A stretch of 64,000 nucleotides of DNA from Zoogloeaceae bacterium (GTDB taxonomy: Bacteria > Pseudomonadota > Gammaproteobacteria > Burkholderiales > Rhodocyclaceae), in contig JACKMC010000001.1 of assembly GCA_024235595.1 (NCBI GenBank), forward strand, positions 310,001 to 374,000, given 5' to 3'. Positions within the stretch are counted from its first letter, which is position 1, and each line of letters opens with the position of its first letter. The notes under the pieces were generated by a model that saw only the letters and a list, made by a program, of their open reading frames with translations, was not told the origin of the DNA and ran no database searches. A program made the position numbers and the translations under genes. Of the stretch, positions 43,189 through 52,119 are shown one piece after another.

Positions 43189-44646
43189 ATGGCACGTATC
43201 GATTGGAGCGACTACGCCTGTTCGGGTTTGTACGATGAGCTGGTCTCGGAGGGGCGAGTGCCCCGCGAGGCGGCTGGAGAGTTGTGTCGCTACCTGGCCA
43301 GTCTCACGGCCGAGGAGGTCGGCGAACTCAAGACTGCCGCCGAGGTTGCGATCCAGGTGATGGGCATCACCTTCACCGTCTACTCGGACGGCAACATGAT
43401 CGACCGGGCCTGGCCCTTCGACATCGTGCCGCGCATCATCCCGCTGTCGGAATGGCAACGGGTCGAAGCCGGGCTCAAGCAGCGCGTTCATGCCCTGAAC
43501 CTGTTCATCGACGATCTCTACCACGATCAGCGCATCATCAAGGACGGCGTCTTTCCCGCCGAGCTGCTCGAGCAGTCGGTGAATTTCCGCCAGCAATGCG
43601 TCGGGATCAGTCCGCCGCACGGCATCTGGGCGCACATCTGCGGTTCCGACCTGGTGCGCGACAAGGATGGCACCATCTACGTGCTCGAGGACAACCTGCG
43701 CATTCCTTCCGGCGTGTCCTACATGCTCGAGAACCGCAACGTCATGAAGCGGGTGATGCCCGAGATGTTCGAGACCGGCCGGATCATGCCGGTCGACGAC
43801 TATCCCTCGCAGCTCTACGACATGCTCTCGGCGATGTCGCCGCGCCCCGGCGAGGTGCCCTCGATCGCGATCATGACGCCGGGCATCTACAACTCGGCCT
43901 ACTTCGAGCACGCCTATCTTGCCCAGCAGATGGGGGTGGACCTCGTCGAAGGCTCCGACCTCATCGTCGGCTCCGACGATTGCGTCTATATGCGCACCAT
44001 CGACGGCCTCAAGCGGGTGGACGTGATCTACCGCCGGGTGGACGACCTGTTCATCGACCCCGAGGCTTTCAATCCCGAATCGATGCTTGGCGTACCCGGC
44101 CTGATGCGCGCCTGGCGAGCCGGCAATGTGGCGCTGTGCAATGCGCCGGGGGCGGGCGTGGCCGATGACAAGGTGGTGTACGCCTTTGTCCCCAAGATCA
44201 TCAAGTATTACCTCGGCGAGGAGCCGATCGTGCCCAACGTGCCGAGCTATCTGTGCATGTACGAGGAAGACCGGCGCTATGTCCTCGACAATCTCGACAA
44301 GCTGGTGGTCAAGCCCGCCAACGAGTCGGGTGGCTACGGCATGCTGGTCGGGCCGCATTCGACTGCCGAGCAACGCGCGGATTTCGCCGAGCGTATCAAG
44401 GCCGACCCGCGCAACTACATGGCGCAACCGACCTTGATGCTCTCCGCTGCGCCGACCCTGTGCCCGGAAGGTATCGAACCGCGCCACGTCGATCTGCGGC
44501 CGTTCATCCTCTCGTCGGGCACGGATACCTATGTGACCACGGGCGGACTCACCCGGGTAGCACTGGTCAAGGGGTCGTTGGTGGTCAATTCATCGCAGGG
44601 TGGCGGCAGCAAGGACACCTGGATCGTGGATACGGAGGGAGCCTGA
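43189..44646 (+). CDS. Circularly permuted ATP-grasp type 2 protein
   Basis: This 485-residue protein is of the DUF404/DUF407 kind. Typical segments are WPFDIVPRIIPLSEW, RVHALNLFIDDLYHDQRI, EDNLRIPSGVSYMLENR, MTPGIYNSAYFEHAYLA, LVEGSDLIVGSD and VVKPANESGGYGML, the permuted ATP-binding loop. A predicted ligase acts on peptide or amino-acid carboxylates; the substrate is unknown. The ATG follows AGAGGAAGCC. The alpha-E gene follows after two bases, a conserved pairing. The third usual partner, a transglutaminase-like protease, is absent. Confidence 0.93.
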   Translation: MARIDWSDYACSGLYDELVSEGRVPREAAGELCRYLASLTAEEVGELKTAAEVAIQVMGITFTVYSDGNMIDRAWPFDIVPRIIPLSEWQRVEAGLKQRVHALNLFIDDLYHDQRIIKDGVFPAELLEQSVNFRQQCVGISPPHGIWAHICGSDLVRDKDGTIYVLEDNLRIPSGVSYMLENRNVMKRVMPEMFETGRIMPVDDYPSQLYDMLSAMSPRPGEVPSIAIMTPGIYNSAYFEHAYLAQQMGVDLVEGSDLIVGSDDCVYMRTIDGLKRVDVIYRRVDDLFIDPEAFNPESMLGVPGLMRAWRAGNVALCNAPGAGVADDKVVYAFVPKIIKYYLGEEPIVPNVPSYLCMYEEDRRYVLDNLDKLVVKPANESGGYGMLVGPHSTAEQRADFAERIKADPRNYMAQPTLMLSAAPTLCPEGIEPRHVDLRPFILSSGTDTYVTTGGLTRVALVKGSLVVNSSQGGGSKDTWIVDTEGA

Positions 44647-44648
44647 TC

Positions 44649-45611
44649 ATGCTGTCCAGAGTCGCAGAAAACCTTTACTGGCTGGGGCGCTACATGGAGC
44701 GCGCCGAAGATACCGCAAGGCTGATCCAGGTCAGCCGCCATGTGATGCTCGATTTCCCGGGTACCGCCACGCTGGGTTGGTCGTCGCTGATCAACATCAC
44801 CGGCAGTGACGAGCAGTTCGACGAAGACTATGGCAAACGCGACGAGGCCAGTGTGCTGGCCTTTCTGTGTGCAGACAAGCGTTACGGAGGATCGATCCTG
44901 TCGGCGCTCGCCGCCGCTCGCGAGAACCTGCGCACCACCCGCGAGGTCATGCCGCGCGAAATCTGGGAAGAGATCAATCAGCTCTACCACGAGGTCAACG
45001 AACAGGCCAGCCATGGCATCGCGATGCGGCGCATGGACGGGTTTCTCAAAGGCGTGATTCGCGGCTGCCAGACGGTGACCGGCATGATCATCGGCACCCT
45101 GAGTCACACTCCGGCGCGCACCTTCTGCGGCATCGGCTGCTATCTGGAGCGCGCCGACATGACCACCCGGACCCTGGATGTGCGCTCCGCCAACCTGCTG
45201 CCGCGAAGTCCGGGTGATCTCACGCCCTTCGAGAATCTCCAGTGGATGGGGGTGCTCAAGTCGCTGTCGGCCTACCAGATGTATCGCCAGCAGATGCGCA
45301 ACCGGGTACGCGGACCGGACGTGGTGGCCTTCATCCTCAAGGACCCGCTGTTTCCCCGCTCGATCAATCGCTGCCTCATGGACCTGCACCGCAACATGTA
45401 TGGCTTGCCCAGGAACGATGAGGCCTGCGCAGTGGTGACTGCGCTGCAGAATCGCCTCGAGTCGGTGGATGCGGGTTGGCTGGCCGGTTCGGCGGACGAT
45501 CTCCACCGCTTCGTGGACGACCTGCAGGTGGGAATCGGCGAGATCCACGACAGCATCAAGTCCACCTGGTTTGCCGGAGTCGACGAGCCGGCACCCGTGA
45601 TCCCGGCCTGA
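44649..45611 (+). CDS. Alpha-E domain protein (DUF403)
   Basis: This 320-residue all-helical protein begins with the family start MLSRVAENLYWLGRYMERAE. It continues with LRTTREVMPREIWEEINQLY, FCGIGCYLERADMTTRTLDV (20 residues) and NRCLMDLH. The helical bundle is rich in conserved Arg and Glu. It almost always accompanies the permuted ATP-grasp gene and is thought to act with it in peptide or small-molecule amide chemistry, but no reaction is proven. A strong hairpin ends the two-gene operon. Confidence 0.93.
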   Translation: MLSRVAENLYWLGRYMERAEDTARLIQVSRHVMLDFPGTATLGWSSLINITGSDEQFDEDYGKRDEASVLAFLCADKRYGGSILSALAAARENLRTTREVMPREIWEEINQLYHEVNEQASHGIAMRRMDGFLKGVIRGCQTVTGMIIGTLSHTPARTFCGIGCYLERADMTTRTLDVRSANLLPRSPGDLTPFENLQWMGVLKSLSAYQMYRQQMRNRVRGPDVVAFILKDPLFPRSINRCLMDLHRNMYGLPRNDEACAVVTALQNRLESVDAGWLAGSADDLHRFVDDLQVGIGEIHDSIKSTWFAGVDEPAPVIPA

Positions 45612-45623
45612 TCGGGGTGCTGC

Positions 45624-45652
45624 GCCAGCCCGCGCCCGGCGCGCGGGCTGGC
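45624..45652 (+). terminator. GC-rich hairpin after the ATP-grasp/alpha-E operon
   Basis: A perfect 12-bp stem GCCAGCCCGCGC/GCGCGGGCTGGC has a CCGGC loop and is followed by CGGCCTTCCTT. It begins 12 bases after the alpha-E stop. Confidence 0.6.
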
Positions 45653-45823
45653 CGGCCTTCCTTCAAGTTTCCGGTCACGCTGCCGATACGGACCCATCGA
45701 GCAGTGGATTGCGTGCCGGAACGAAGGGGATCGACAGTTGGCAACAGCTTGCGCGGGTGAAGGGCGGGGCGCGCCTCATGAGGTGCGCGGCGGCGCGTTC
45801 ATCCGCGATCGGCTGCGCTCGCC

Positions 45824-48800
45824 ATGAAGGCCCAGGGTCCTGCGCTCCGGATCTGTCTCATCTACGCGTCCTTCGCGTGCCTGTGGATTCTCTTCTCCGA
45901 CCGCGCGCTGAGCGTGATGAGCAGCGATCCAGAGCGGATCGCGATGCTGTCGACCGTCAAGGGCTGGCTCTTCGTGCTGGTGACCACTGCCCTGCTGTGG
46001 GTGCTCGTCAAGCGCTTCGCCGAGCGCTTGGCGGTGGGAGCGCAGCAGGCCAGCCTGCTGATCGCGCAAGTGGACGCAGCGATCTGCGTGCTCGACCGTG
46101 ACGGCTGGCGCGCGCAACAAGGCAATGCGGCGCTCGGGCGGCTGCTTCAGCGCCCGCTCGAAACGCTTCTGCACGAAAATATCGGGACATGGTTCGGCGA
46201 TGCCGATCTTCCTGGCTTCCAGGCTTGTCTGGCGGCCCTTCAAAACGGACAGGCCGACACCCGGCAATTGCAACTGCAGCGTAGCGATGGCACCGTGGTC
46301 CCGGTCGAGATGCTGATACAGCGCCTCGACGATGGCCGCTATCTCCTGATGGCGCGCGACGTGACCGAGTTGAGCGCCACGCATGCGGCGTTGGAGAAGG
46401 AACACGCAGGCCTTCGCCGGCTCATCCGGGCCATTCCGGACATGATCTGGGTGAAGGACCCCGACGGCGTCTATCTGGCCTGCAATGAAGCATTCGAGGG
46501 CTTGCTGGGCGCTCCGGAGGCGCAGATCGTCGGCCGTACCGACCACGATTTCGTCGATCGCGAACTGGCCGACTACTTTCGTATCAAGGATTGCGAAGCA
46601 TTGGCCGCCGGTGCGCCGACTGCCAACGAGGAGTGGGTCACCATCGCCGCGAGCGGTGAGCGCGTGCTGCTGGAAACCATCAAGACGGCGATGACCGACC
46701 AGGCCGGCGGGCTGATCGGCGTTCTCGGCATTGCCCGCGACATCACCCGGATACGTCGCAATGAGTCCTTGCTGGCGGACGAGATGGCGAGCCGCTCGCT
46801 GCTCCTCGAGCACCTCGACGATGGCGTGGTGGTGCTGGACGAGGACGGTGCGGTGGTCGAGCTCAACCGTGGATTCGCGCGGCTGCTGGGCTGCAGTCCT
46901 GAAGAAGCTGCGGCGCTGCGCGTGTGGGACTGGGACTGCAAGTTCTCGCGCGATGAAATTGGCGCCATGATGCACCGCGAGGTTGGCGAAGCCGGCGAGG
47001 ACATCGGCTTCGAAACCTTGATGCGCCGCCGCGATGGCGCGCTGCGCGATGTCGAGGTGCGTCGTACCGGCTTCATGCGTGGGCGCCGGAAACTATGGCT
47101 TTGCCTGTGCCACGACATTACCGAACGCAAGGACAACGAACGCGCGCTGCGCGCCAGCGAGGCGCAGCAGCGCTCGGTACTGTCGGCCTTGTCGGAGGCG
47201 GTTCTGGTCTTCGACCCCGAGGGGCGGGTGGTCAGCATGAACCGTGCGGCCGAGGCGGAGGCACAGCGGGGCTGCAATTTCGCCATCGGTGACAAGGCGT
47301 CGGAATGGGTCGCCTTCCGCGAAGATGGCAGCGCGATTCGGAACGCCGAATTGCCGATGATGGTGACGCTGCGCGAGGGCATCGCGCAGCGCGACGTGTT
47401 GCTGGGCGTGCACTGCAGCGATGGCTCGACGTCGTGGCGGATCGTGAACTCCGAGCCGATCTTCGACGCGGAAACGGGCCGGCTCAGTGCCGCCGTGGCG
47501 TCCTTCTTCGACGTCAGCGAACGACGGAAAGCGGATGAACTGCTGCGCAAGCTGTCGCTGGTCGTGGAGCAGAGTCCCGTCGGCATTGCCATCACCGACA
47601 CCGAAGGCGCGCTCGAGTATGTCAACGAGGCGATGGCGCACGCGAGCGGCATGTCGCAGGATCGGCTGCTCGGGCGGCCACTGGAATGCCTGAGCAGCGG
47701 CGAGGGCGACCCGCAAGCGATCCGCGATGCCTTTGCCGCCGCCACCGCAGGCTCGAGCTGGGATGGCGAATTGGTCACCACGGGGGCGCGCGGGGGGCGG
47801 GCGATCAACATGGCGCTGCTCGCGCCGATCCGGCGGGCCGACGGCAGTATCAGCAATTGCTTCCTGGCGGTGCAGGACATCTCCGCGGCGAAGCAGGCGG
47901 AAGCCGAGCTCGAGCGCTATCGGCGCGACCTCGAGGCCCTGGTGAGCGAACGTACCGCGGCCCTTGAAGTGGCCAACCGTGCGCTCAAGAATCGCATGGA
48001 TGAAGTCGCCGAGCTCAATGGCAAGCTTGTGGCGTGGACCGGGCAGCTGCAACAGGCCAAGGAGCAGGCCGACGTGGCGAGTCGTGCCAAGAGCGCCTTC
48101 CTGGCCAACATGAGCCACGAAATACGCACCCCGATGAACGCCATCATCGGCTTCGCGCACCTCTTGCGTCGCGCCGAGACCCGAGCGCCGCAGCTCGATC
48201 GGCTCGACAAACTGATCGGCGCGGCTAAGCACCTGCTGAGCATCATCAACGACATACTGGACCTGTCGAAGGTCGAGGCGGGCAAGCTGGTCCTGGAGCC
48301 TCGTCCGTTCACCCTCTGCGAACTCTTCGACGGTGTCGTCGACCTGCTGGATAGCCGTGTTGCCGAGAAGGGGCTGCGGATGGATGTCGAGCTCGGCCCC
48401 GGGCTGGAAGGCGCGCTGCTGGGCGATCGACAACGGCTCGCGCAGATCCTGCTGAACTTCGCCGGCAACGCAGTGAAGTTCACCGATCGTGGCGGCATCG
48501 TGCTCGCAGCCTCGCGAATCCCCTCGGCCGATTCCTGCATGCGGGTACGATTCGAGGTCCGCGACAGCGGAATCGGCATCGCGCCCGATGTCATCGCGCG
48601 AATCTTCAAGCCTTTCGAGCAGGCCGACGGTTCGACCACGCGCAGCTACGGCGGCACCGGGCTGGGCCTCGCGATCAGCAAGCGCCTGGTGGAAACGATG
48701 GGCGGCGAAGTCGGTGTCGCCAGCACCCCGGGAGAAGGCAGCACGTTCTGGTTTTCCGCCTCCTTCGAGGCCGCACCGGTCGATGCGTCGGCGCCACGGC

Positions 48801-49642
48801 AGAGTAAGGGCGCAGTTCGGGAACGGCCCATGGTGGGCGAGCGGCGCCTGCTGGTGGTGGAGGACAACCTGATCAATCAGGAAGTCGCGATGCAGCAACT
48901 CCGCGATCTGGGCTATCGGGTCGATGTCGCGGCCAATGGGCGCGAGGCGCTCGAGCGGGTCGGCAGCGCCCGCTACGATCTGATCCTCATGGACATGCAG
49001 ATGCCGCAGATGGACGGCCTCGCCGCGACCCGCGCGATTCGCGCCCTACCCGGGGATACCGGCGCCATGCCGATCATCGCCATGACGGCCAATGCCTTCG
49101 CGGAGGACCGCGCGCGCTGCCTTGCCGCGGGCATGAACGACCATATCGCCAAGCCGGTCGACCCGTCGACGCTCGAAGCGATGGTGGCTCGCTGGCTGGG
49201 CGGCGGCATCGCCTCGCAGCCGCTCGATGGCACCGTGGCGCCGGCTCGCAGCCTTGCCACGGACTTCGTCGATGTGCTGCGGCGCGGCGGGCAACTCGAT
49301 GTGGACCGTGGGCTGCATCTGGCCCGCGATCGTCCCGAGCGTTACGCCTCGATGTTGCGGCTGTTTGCCGATCAGTATGCTGGCCAGGCCGGCAAACTGC
49401 AGGCCGCGCTGGATGCTGGAGAGCGCGAGCAGGCCGAGCGTCTTGCGCACTCGCTCAAGGGTTCGTCGGCGACGATCGGGGCGGATGCGCTCGCCGCCGC
49501 CGCCGCCGGCCTGGAGTTGGCGATTCGCAATGGCGCGCCAGCGGGGCGGGTCGAAGAACTTCTGGCCGAGGTGGCGCAGTGCAGCGATGCGTTGCGCGCA
49601 GCGCTCGAACCCGCTCTGGCCGATCGACAGCCCGCTGCATAG
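45824..49642 (+). CDS. Multi-PAS hybrid sensor histidine kinase with REC and Hpt
   Basis: This is a 1272-residue protein. Two membrane helices (about 8-30 and 47-65) enclose a very short outside loop. Five PAS-like domains follow (about 75-190, 200-305, 315-430, 440-560, 565-690), then a coiled coil. HisKA has His765 in ANMSHEIRTPMN. HATPase_c follows (NAVKFT, DSGIGIAP, GGTGLGLAIS). REC has Asp1057 in ILMDMQMPQMDG, and Hpt has His1209 in LAHSLKGSSATIGA. A full His-Asp-His relay is present in one chain. The final response regulator is not adjacent. The spacer upstream holds no gene. Confidence 0.94.
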   Translation: MKAQGPALRICLIYASFACLWILFSDRALSVMSSDPERIAMLSTVKGWLFVLVTTALLWVLVKRFAERLAVGAQQASLLIAQVDAAICVLDRDGWRAQQGNAALGRLLQRPLETLLHENIGTWFGDADLPGFQACLAALQNGQADTRQLQLQRSDGTVVPVEMLIQRLDDGRYLLMARDVTELSATHAALEKEHAGLRRLIRAIPDMIWVKDPDGVYLACNEAFEGLLGAPEAQIVGRTDHDFVDRELADYFRIKDCEALAAGAPTANEEWVTIAASGERVLLETIKTAMTDQAGGLIGVLGIARDITRIRRNESLLADEMASRSLLLEHLDDGVVVLDEDGAVVELNRGFARLLGCSPEEAAALRVWDWDCKFSRDEIGAMMHREVGEAGEDIGFETLMRRRDGALRDVEVRRTGFMRGRRKLWLCLCHDITERKDNERALRASEAQQRSVLSALSEAVLVFDPEGRVVSMNRAAEAEAQRGCNFAIGDKASEWVAFREDGSAIRNAELPMMVTLREGIAQRDVLLGVHCSDGSTSWRIVNSEPIFDAETGRLSAAVASFFDVSERRKADELLRKLSLVVEQSPVGIAITDTEGALEYVNEAMAHASGMSQDRLLGRPLECLSSGEGDPQAIRDAFAAATAGSSWDGELVTTGARGGRAINMALLAPIRRADGSISNCFLAVQDISAAKQAEAELERYRRDLEALVSERTAALEVANRALKNRMDEVAELNGKLVAWTGQLQQAKEQADVASRAKSAFLANMSHEIRTPMNAIIGFAHLLRRAETRAPQLDRLDKLIGAAKHLLSIINDILDLSKVEAGKLVLEPRPFTLCELFDGVVDLLDSRVAEKGLRMDVELGPGLEGALLGDRQRLAQILLNFAGNAVKFTDRGGIVLAASRIPSADSCMRVRFEVRDSGIGIAPDVIARIFKPFEQADGSTTRSYGGTGLGLAISKRLVETMGGEVGVASTPGEGSTFWFSASFEAAPVDASAPRQSKGAVRERPMVGERRLLVVEDNLINQEVAMQQLRDLGYRVDVAANGREALERVGSARYDLILMDMQMPQMDGLAATRAIRALPGDTGAMPIIAMTANAFAEDRARCLAAGMNDHIAKPVDPSTLEAMVARWLGGGIASQPLDGTVAPARSLATDFVDVLRRGGQLDVDRGLHLARDRPERYASMLRLFADQYAGQAGKLQAALDAGEREQAERLAHSLKGSSATIGADALAAAAAGLELAIRNGAPAGRVEELLAEVAQCSDALRAALEPALADRQPAA

Positions 49643-49732
49643 CGCTGCGGCACTCCGGTGGCACTGCCTGTTTGCGGGCGCGGTAGACGGTGGTGCGCCG
49701 AACGAGAGCCCCTGCACGAGCGATGTACGGTG

Positions 49733-51556
49733 CTACGGCGTGCCTGCGACGCTGCCCTCGCGACGCGGATCTGCGCCGCCGGCCCACTGGCCACGCTCTG
49801 GGTGGTGGGCAAACACGCCCCGCGATCCGTCGGCCCGCGACCCATTGAAGACGATGCCGTGCAGGCCGCTGGTGAGCTCCATGATGCGAACTTCGTGCCC
49901 CCGGCGCTCGAGTTCCGGCTTGAGGGCCTCCAGTTCCGTACCCTTTTCCAGATAGGTGATGGCGCTGGTCTGGGCGCCAAAATGCGGCTGGTCGATGGCC
50001 TGCTGGATGTCGAGCCGCCAGTCGATCAGCCCGGCGAGGCTGCGCGTCACGAACTGGATGATGGTGCTGCCGCCGGGCGAGCCGAGCACCGCTTCGAGCT
50101 CTCCGCTGTGCTTGAACACCATCGTCGGCGACATCGAGCTGCGCGGCCGCTTGCCGGCCTCGACACGGTTGGCGACCGGCCGCCCGGCGTCGTCGCTGGC
50201 GCGGAAGGAGAAATCGGTGAGCTGGTTGTTGAGCAGGAAACCGCGCACCAGCTGGAAGCTGCCGAAAGCCGACTCGATGGAGGTGGTCATCGACACCGCA
50301 TTGCCACCAGCGTCGACGATCGAGACATGGCTGGTCGATGGCAGTGGCTGGCTGTAGTCGATGCCGCGGGCGAGGCTCGCGCCGGGCGGCAGACCGGCTT
50401 CGGGGGTGCCCATCGAGCGCGCCATGTCGATCGTGGCGGCGCGGCGCGCCAGGTAGCCGGGGTCGAGCAGGCCCGCCACCGGCACCTCGACGAAATCGCT
50501 GTCGGCCATGTAGCGGGCGCGATCCGCGTACGCCAGGCGGTAGGCTTCGGACATCAGATGAACTGCGTCGGCGCCGTTCGGCCCCAATGCGGCAAGGTCG
50601 AAATGGGCGAGCATGCCGAGGCTCATGCCCATCGTCACGGCTCCCGAGCTGGGCATGCCCATGCCGCAGATGCGGTAGGAGAGGCGATACTCGAAACACA
50701 TCGGCGGGCGCTCGCGGGCCCGATAGCCAGCCAGGTCGCCGCCATCGAGCAAACCCGGATTGCGGGGGTGATTGCGGACCGCAGCAACGATATCGTCGGC
50801 AATCGGGCCGCGGTAAAAGGCGTCGGCGCCGCGCTCGGCAATCTGCCTCAGGGTCGCCGCCAGCGCCGGGTTGCGGAGCGTGCTTCCGGTTGCCAGGGGC
50901 TGGCCGTCGGGATCGAGAAAATAGGCCGCCGCGGCAGGTTCGCCAGCGAGGCTGGCAAGGTTGGCCAAGATCAGTGCGTGCAGCCTCGGCGAGACGGCGA
51001 AACCCGCCGTGGCAAGCTCGATCGCCGGGGCGAAAAGCTGCGCCCAGGGCAGGCGGCCATGTTGCCGGTGGGCGAGTTCGAGCATTCTCAGGACACCCGG
51101 CGTGCCCACCGAGCGGCCGCCCACTACGGCCTGCCTGAAGGGCAACGGCGTGCCGTCCGCATTCAGGAAGAGCGCCGCTGTGGCCGCGGCCGGGGCGGTC
51201 TCGCGTCCGTCGTAGCTGACCAGCCGGTGCGCGGCCGCATCGTAATGGAGCATGAAGGCGCCGCCACCGATGCCCGAGGACTGCGGCTCCACGAGCGTCA
51301 GCACCAGCTGCACCGCGATCGCCGCATCGACCGCGCTGCCGCCCGCCGCGAGCACTTCGACGCCTGCCGCGACCGCCAGCGGATTGGCGGCAGCAACCAT
51401 GTCGCGGGCGGCGAAGCCGATCTGCCGCGCCTGCCAGCCGGAGGGGTGCTCGGGTGCAATGAAGACCGCCGGCAGGCTCGGCCCGCCAGTGCTGCAGGCG
51501 ACCATCAGGCTCGCCGCAAGGGCCAGCGCCGCGGTGCCCAGTCTCGAGCTCGCCAT
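49733..51556 (-). CDS. ggt: Gamma-glutamyltranspeptidase, predicted lipoprotein
   Basis: This 607-residue precursor has a signal peptide with a lipobox (ASLMVAC). Family motifs are VAAANPLAVAAGVEVLAAGGSAVDAA (quoted in part), the SSGIGGGAFML loop and the self-cleavage site where Thr408 in STSHVSIVD becomes the nucleophile of the small subunit. SPTMVF and GSPGGSTIIQFV follow. It splits glutathione or other gamma-glutamyl compounds in the periplasm. The ATG is at MASSRLGTAA; a much longer frame is non-homologous. A small open frame sits five bases upstream. Confidence 0.93.
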   Translation of the reverse strand: MASSRLGTAALALAASLMVACSTGGPSLPAVFIAPEHPSGWQARQIGFAARDMVAAANPLAVAAGVEVLAAGGSAVDAAIAVQLVLTLVEPQSSGIGGGAFMLHYDAAAHRLVSYDGRETAPAAATAALFLNADGTPLPFRQAVVGGRSVGTPGVLRMLELAHRQHGRLPWAQLFAPAIELATAGFAVSPRLHALILANLASLAGEPAAAAYFLDPDGQPLATGSTLRNPALAATLRQIAERGADAFYRGPIADDIVAAVRNHPRNPGLLDGGDLAGYRARERPPMCFEYRLSYRICGMGMPSSGAVTMGMSLGMLAHFDLAALGPNGADAVHLMSEAYRLAYADRARYMADSDFVEVPVAGLLDPGYLARRAATIDMARSMGTPEAGLPPGASLARGIDYSQPLPSTSHVSIVDAGGNAVSMTTSIESAFGSFQLVRGFLLNNQLTDFSFRASDDAGRPVANRVEAGKRPRSSMSPTMVFKHSGELEAVLGSPGGSTIIQFVTRSLAGLIDWRLDIQQAIDQPHFGAQTSAITYLEKGTELEALKPELERRGHEVRIMELTSGLHGIVFNGSRADGSRGVFAHHPERGQWAGGADPRREGSVAGTP

Positions 51557-51561
51557 GGCCG

Positions 51562-51774
51562 TCAGGGGCGGCTGCAGGAGCAGCCTTCGCGTTGGCGCGG
51601 CAGCGATGCGAACAGCCGCGCGCCGACGTTGTTCGCGGCGCTGCGCAGCCCGGCCTCGGCGAGCCTTTGCGCGCGCATGGAGTTGCCGCACGCCGACCGC
51701 ACGACCCCTTCGCCAGTGGTGGCGCCCTCGGCAAGCATCAGCCGCGTGCGTCGGATCATGGGCTTGAGTGCCAT
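51562..51774 (-). CDS. Small hypothetical protein upstream of ggt
   Basis: This 70-residue basic frame starts at an ATG with GGGGAG eight bases before it and ends five bases before the ggt start, so it could be the first gene of a ggt transcript. No signal peptide or family is seen. Composition (Arg/Ala-rich, CSCS near the end) could also fit a chance frame. Confidence 0.35.
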   Translation of the reverse strand: MALKPMIRRTRLMLAEGATTGEGVVRSACGNSMRAQRLAEAGLRSAANNVGARLFASLPRQREGCSCSRP

Positions 51775-52119
51775 TGCATTGCTCCCCCGATCGGGTCCAT
51801 CCCGACGACATGCTTGAAGCGAAGGCGCTGACCGACATGGCGCGCCTTGTGCCCCCAGATTGAGTCAGAAACGGGTTTTTCGCAAGTCGCGCAAGGGGGT
51901 CGGCAGCCGCCGCGCGGGGCATGATCGGATGGCGTGGAAATGTGACGGTGTCATCCTGGTCGAGTGGAGGATTTTTCGGGCCGAATGGTGCAATATCTGC
52001 ATCGTCCCGTGCGTCGCAATCGATTTGCGGTGTGCGTGCGAGGTCGCTTCGGTGCGGTGGCAGCGATCCATGGGGAGGGGTCGGGGCACGCCGCGATGCC
52101 GGCGACAAAGGAGGCGTGA
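51775..52119. other. Divergent intergenic region (ggt side / REC-EAL side)
   Basis: No supportable gene is present. It contains the unassigned promoters for both directions. AGGAGG lies at 52109-52114 just before the REC-EAL start. A GG-N10-GC element (TGGTGCAATATCTGC, 51986-52000) resembles a sigma-54 promoter but is a weak match. Confidence 0.45.

Noticed and set aside
51986..52000. GG-N10-GC element as a sigma-54 promoter
   Set aside because: GG-N10-GC is common in GC-rich DNA and the surrounding consensus bases are poor; kept only as a note.
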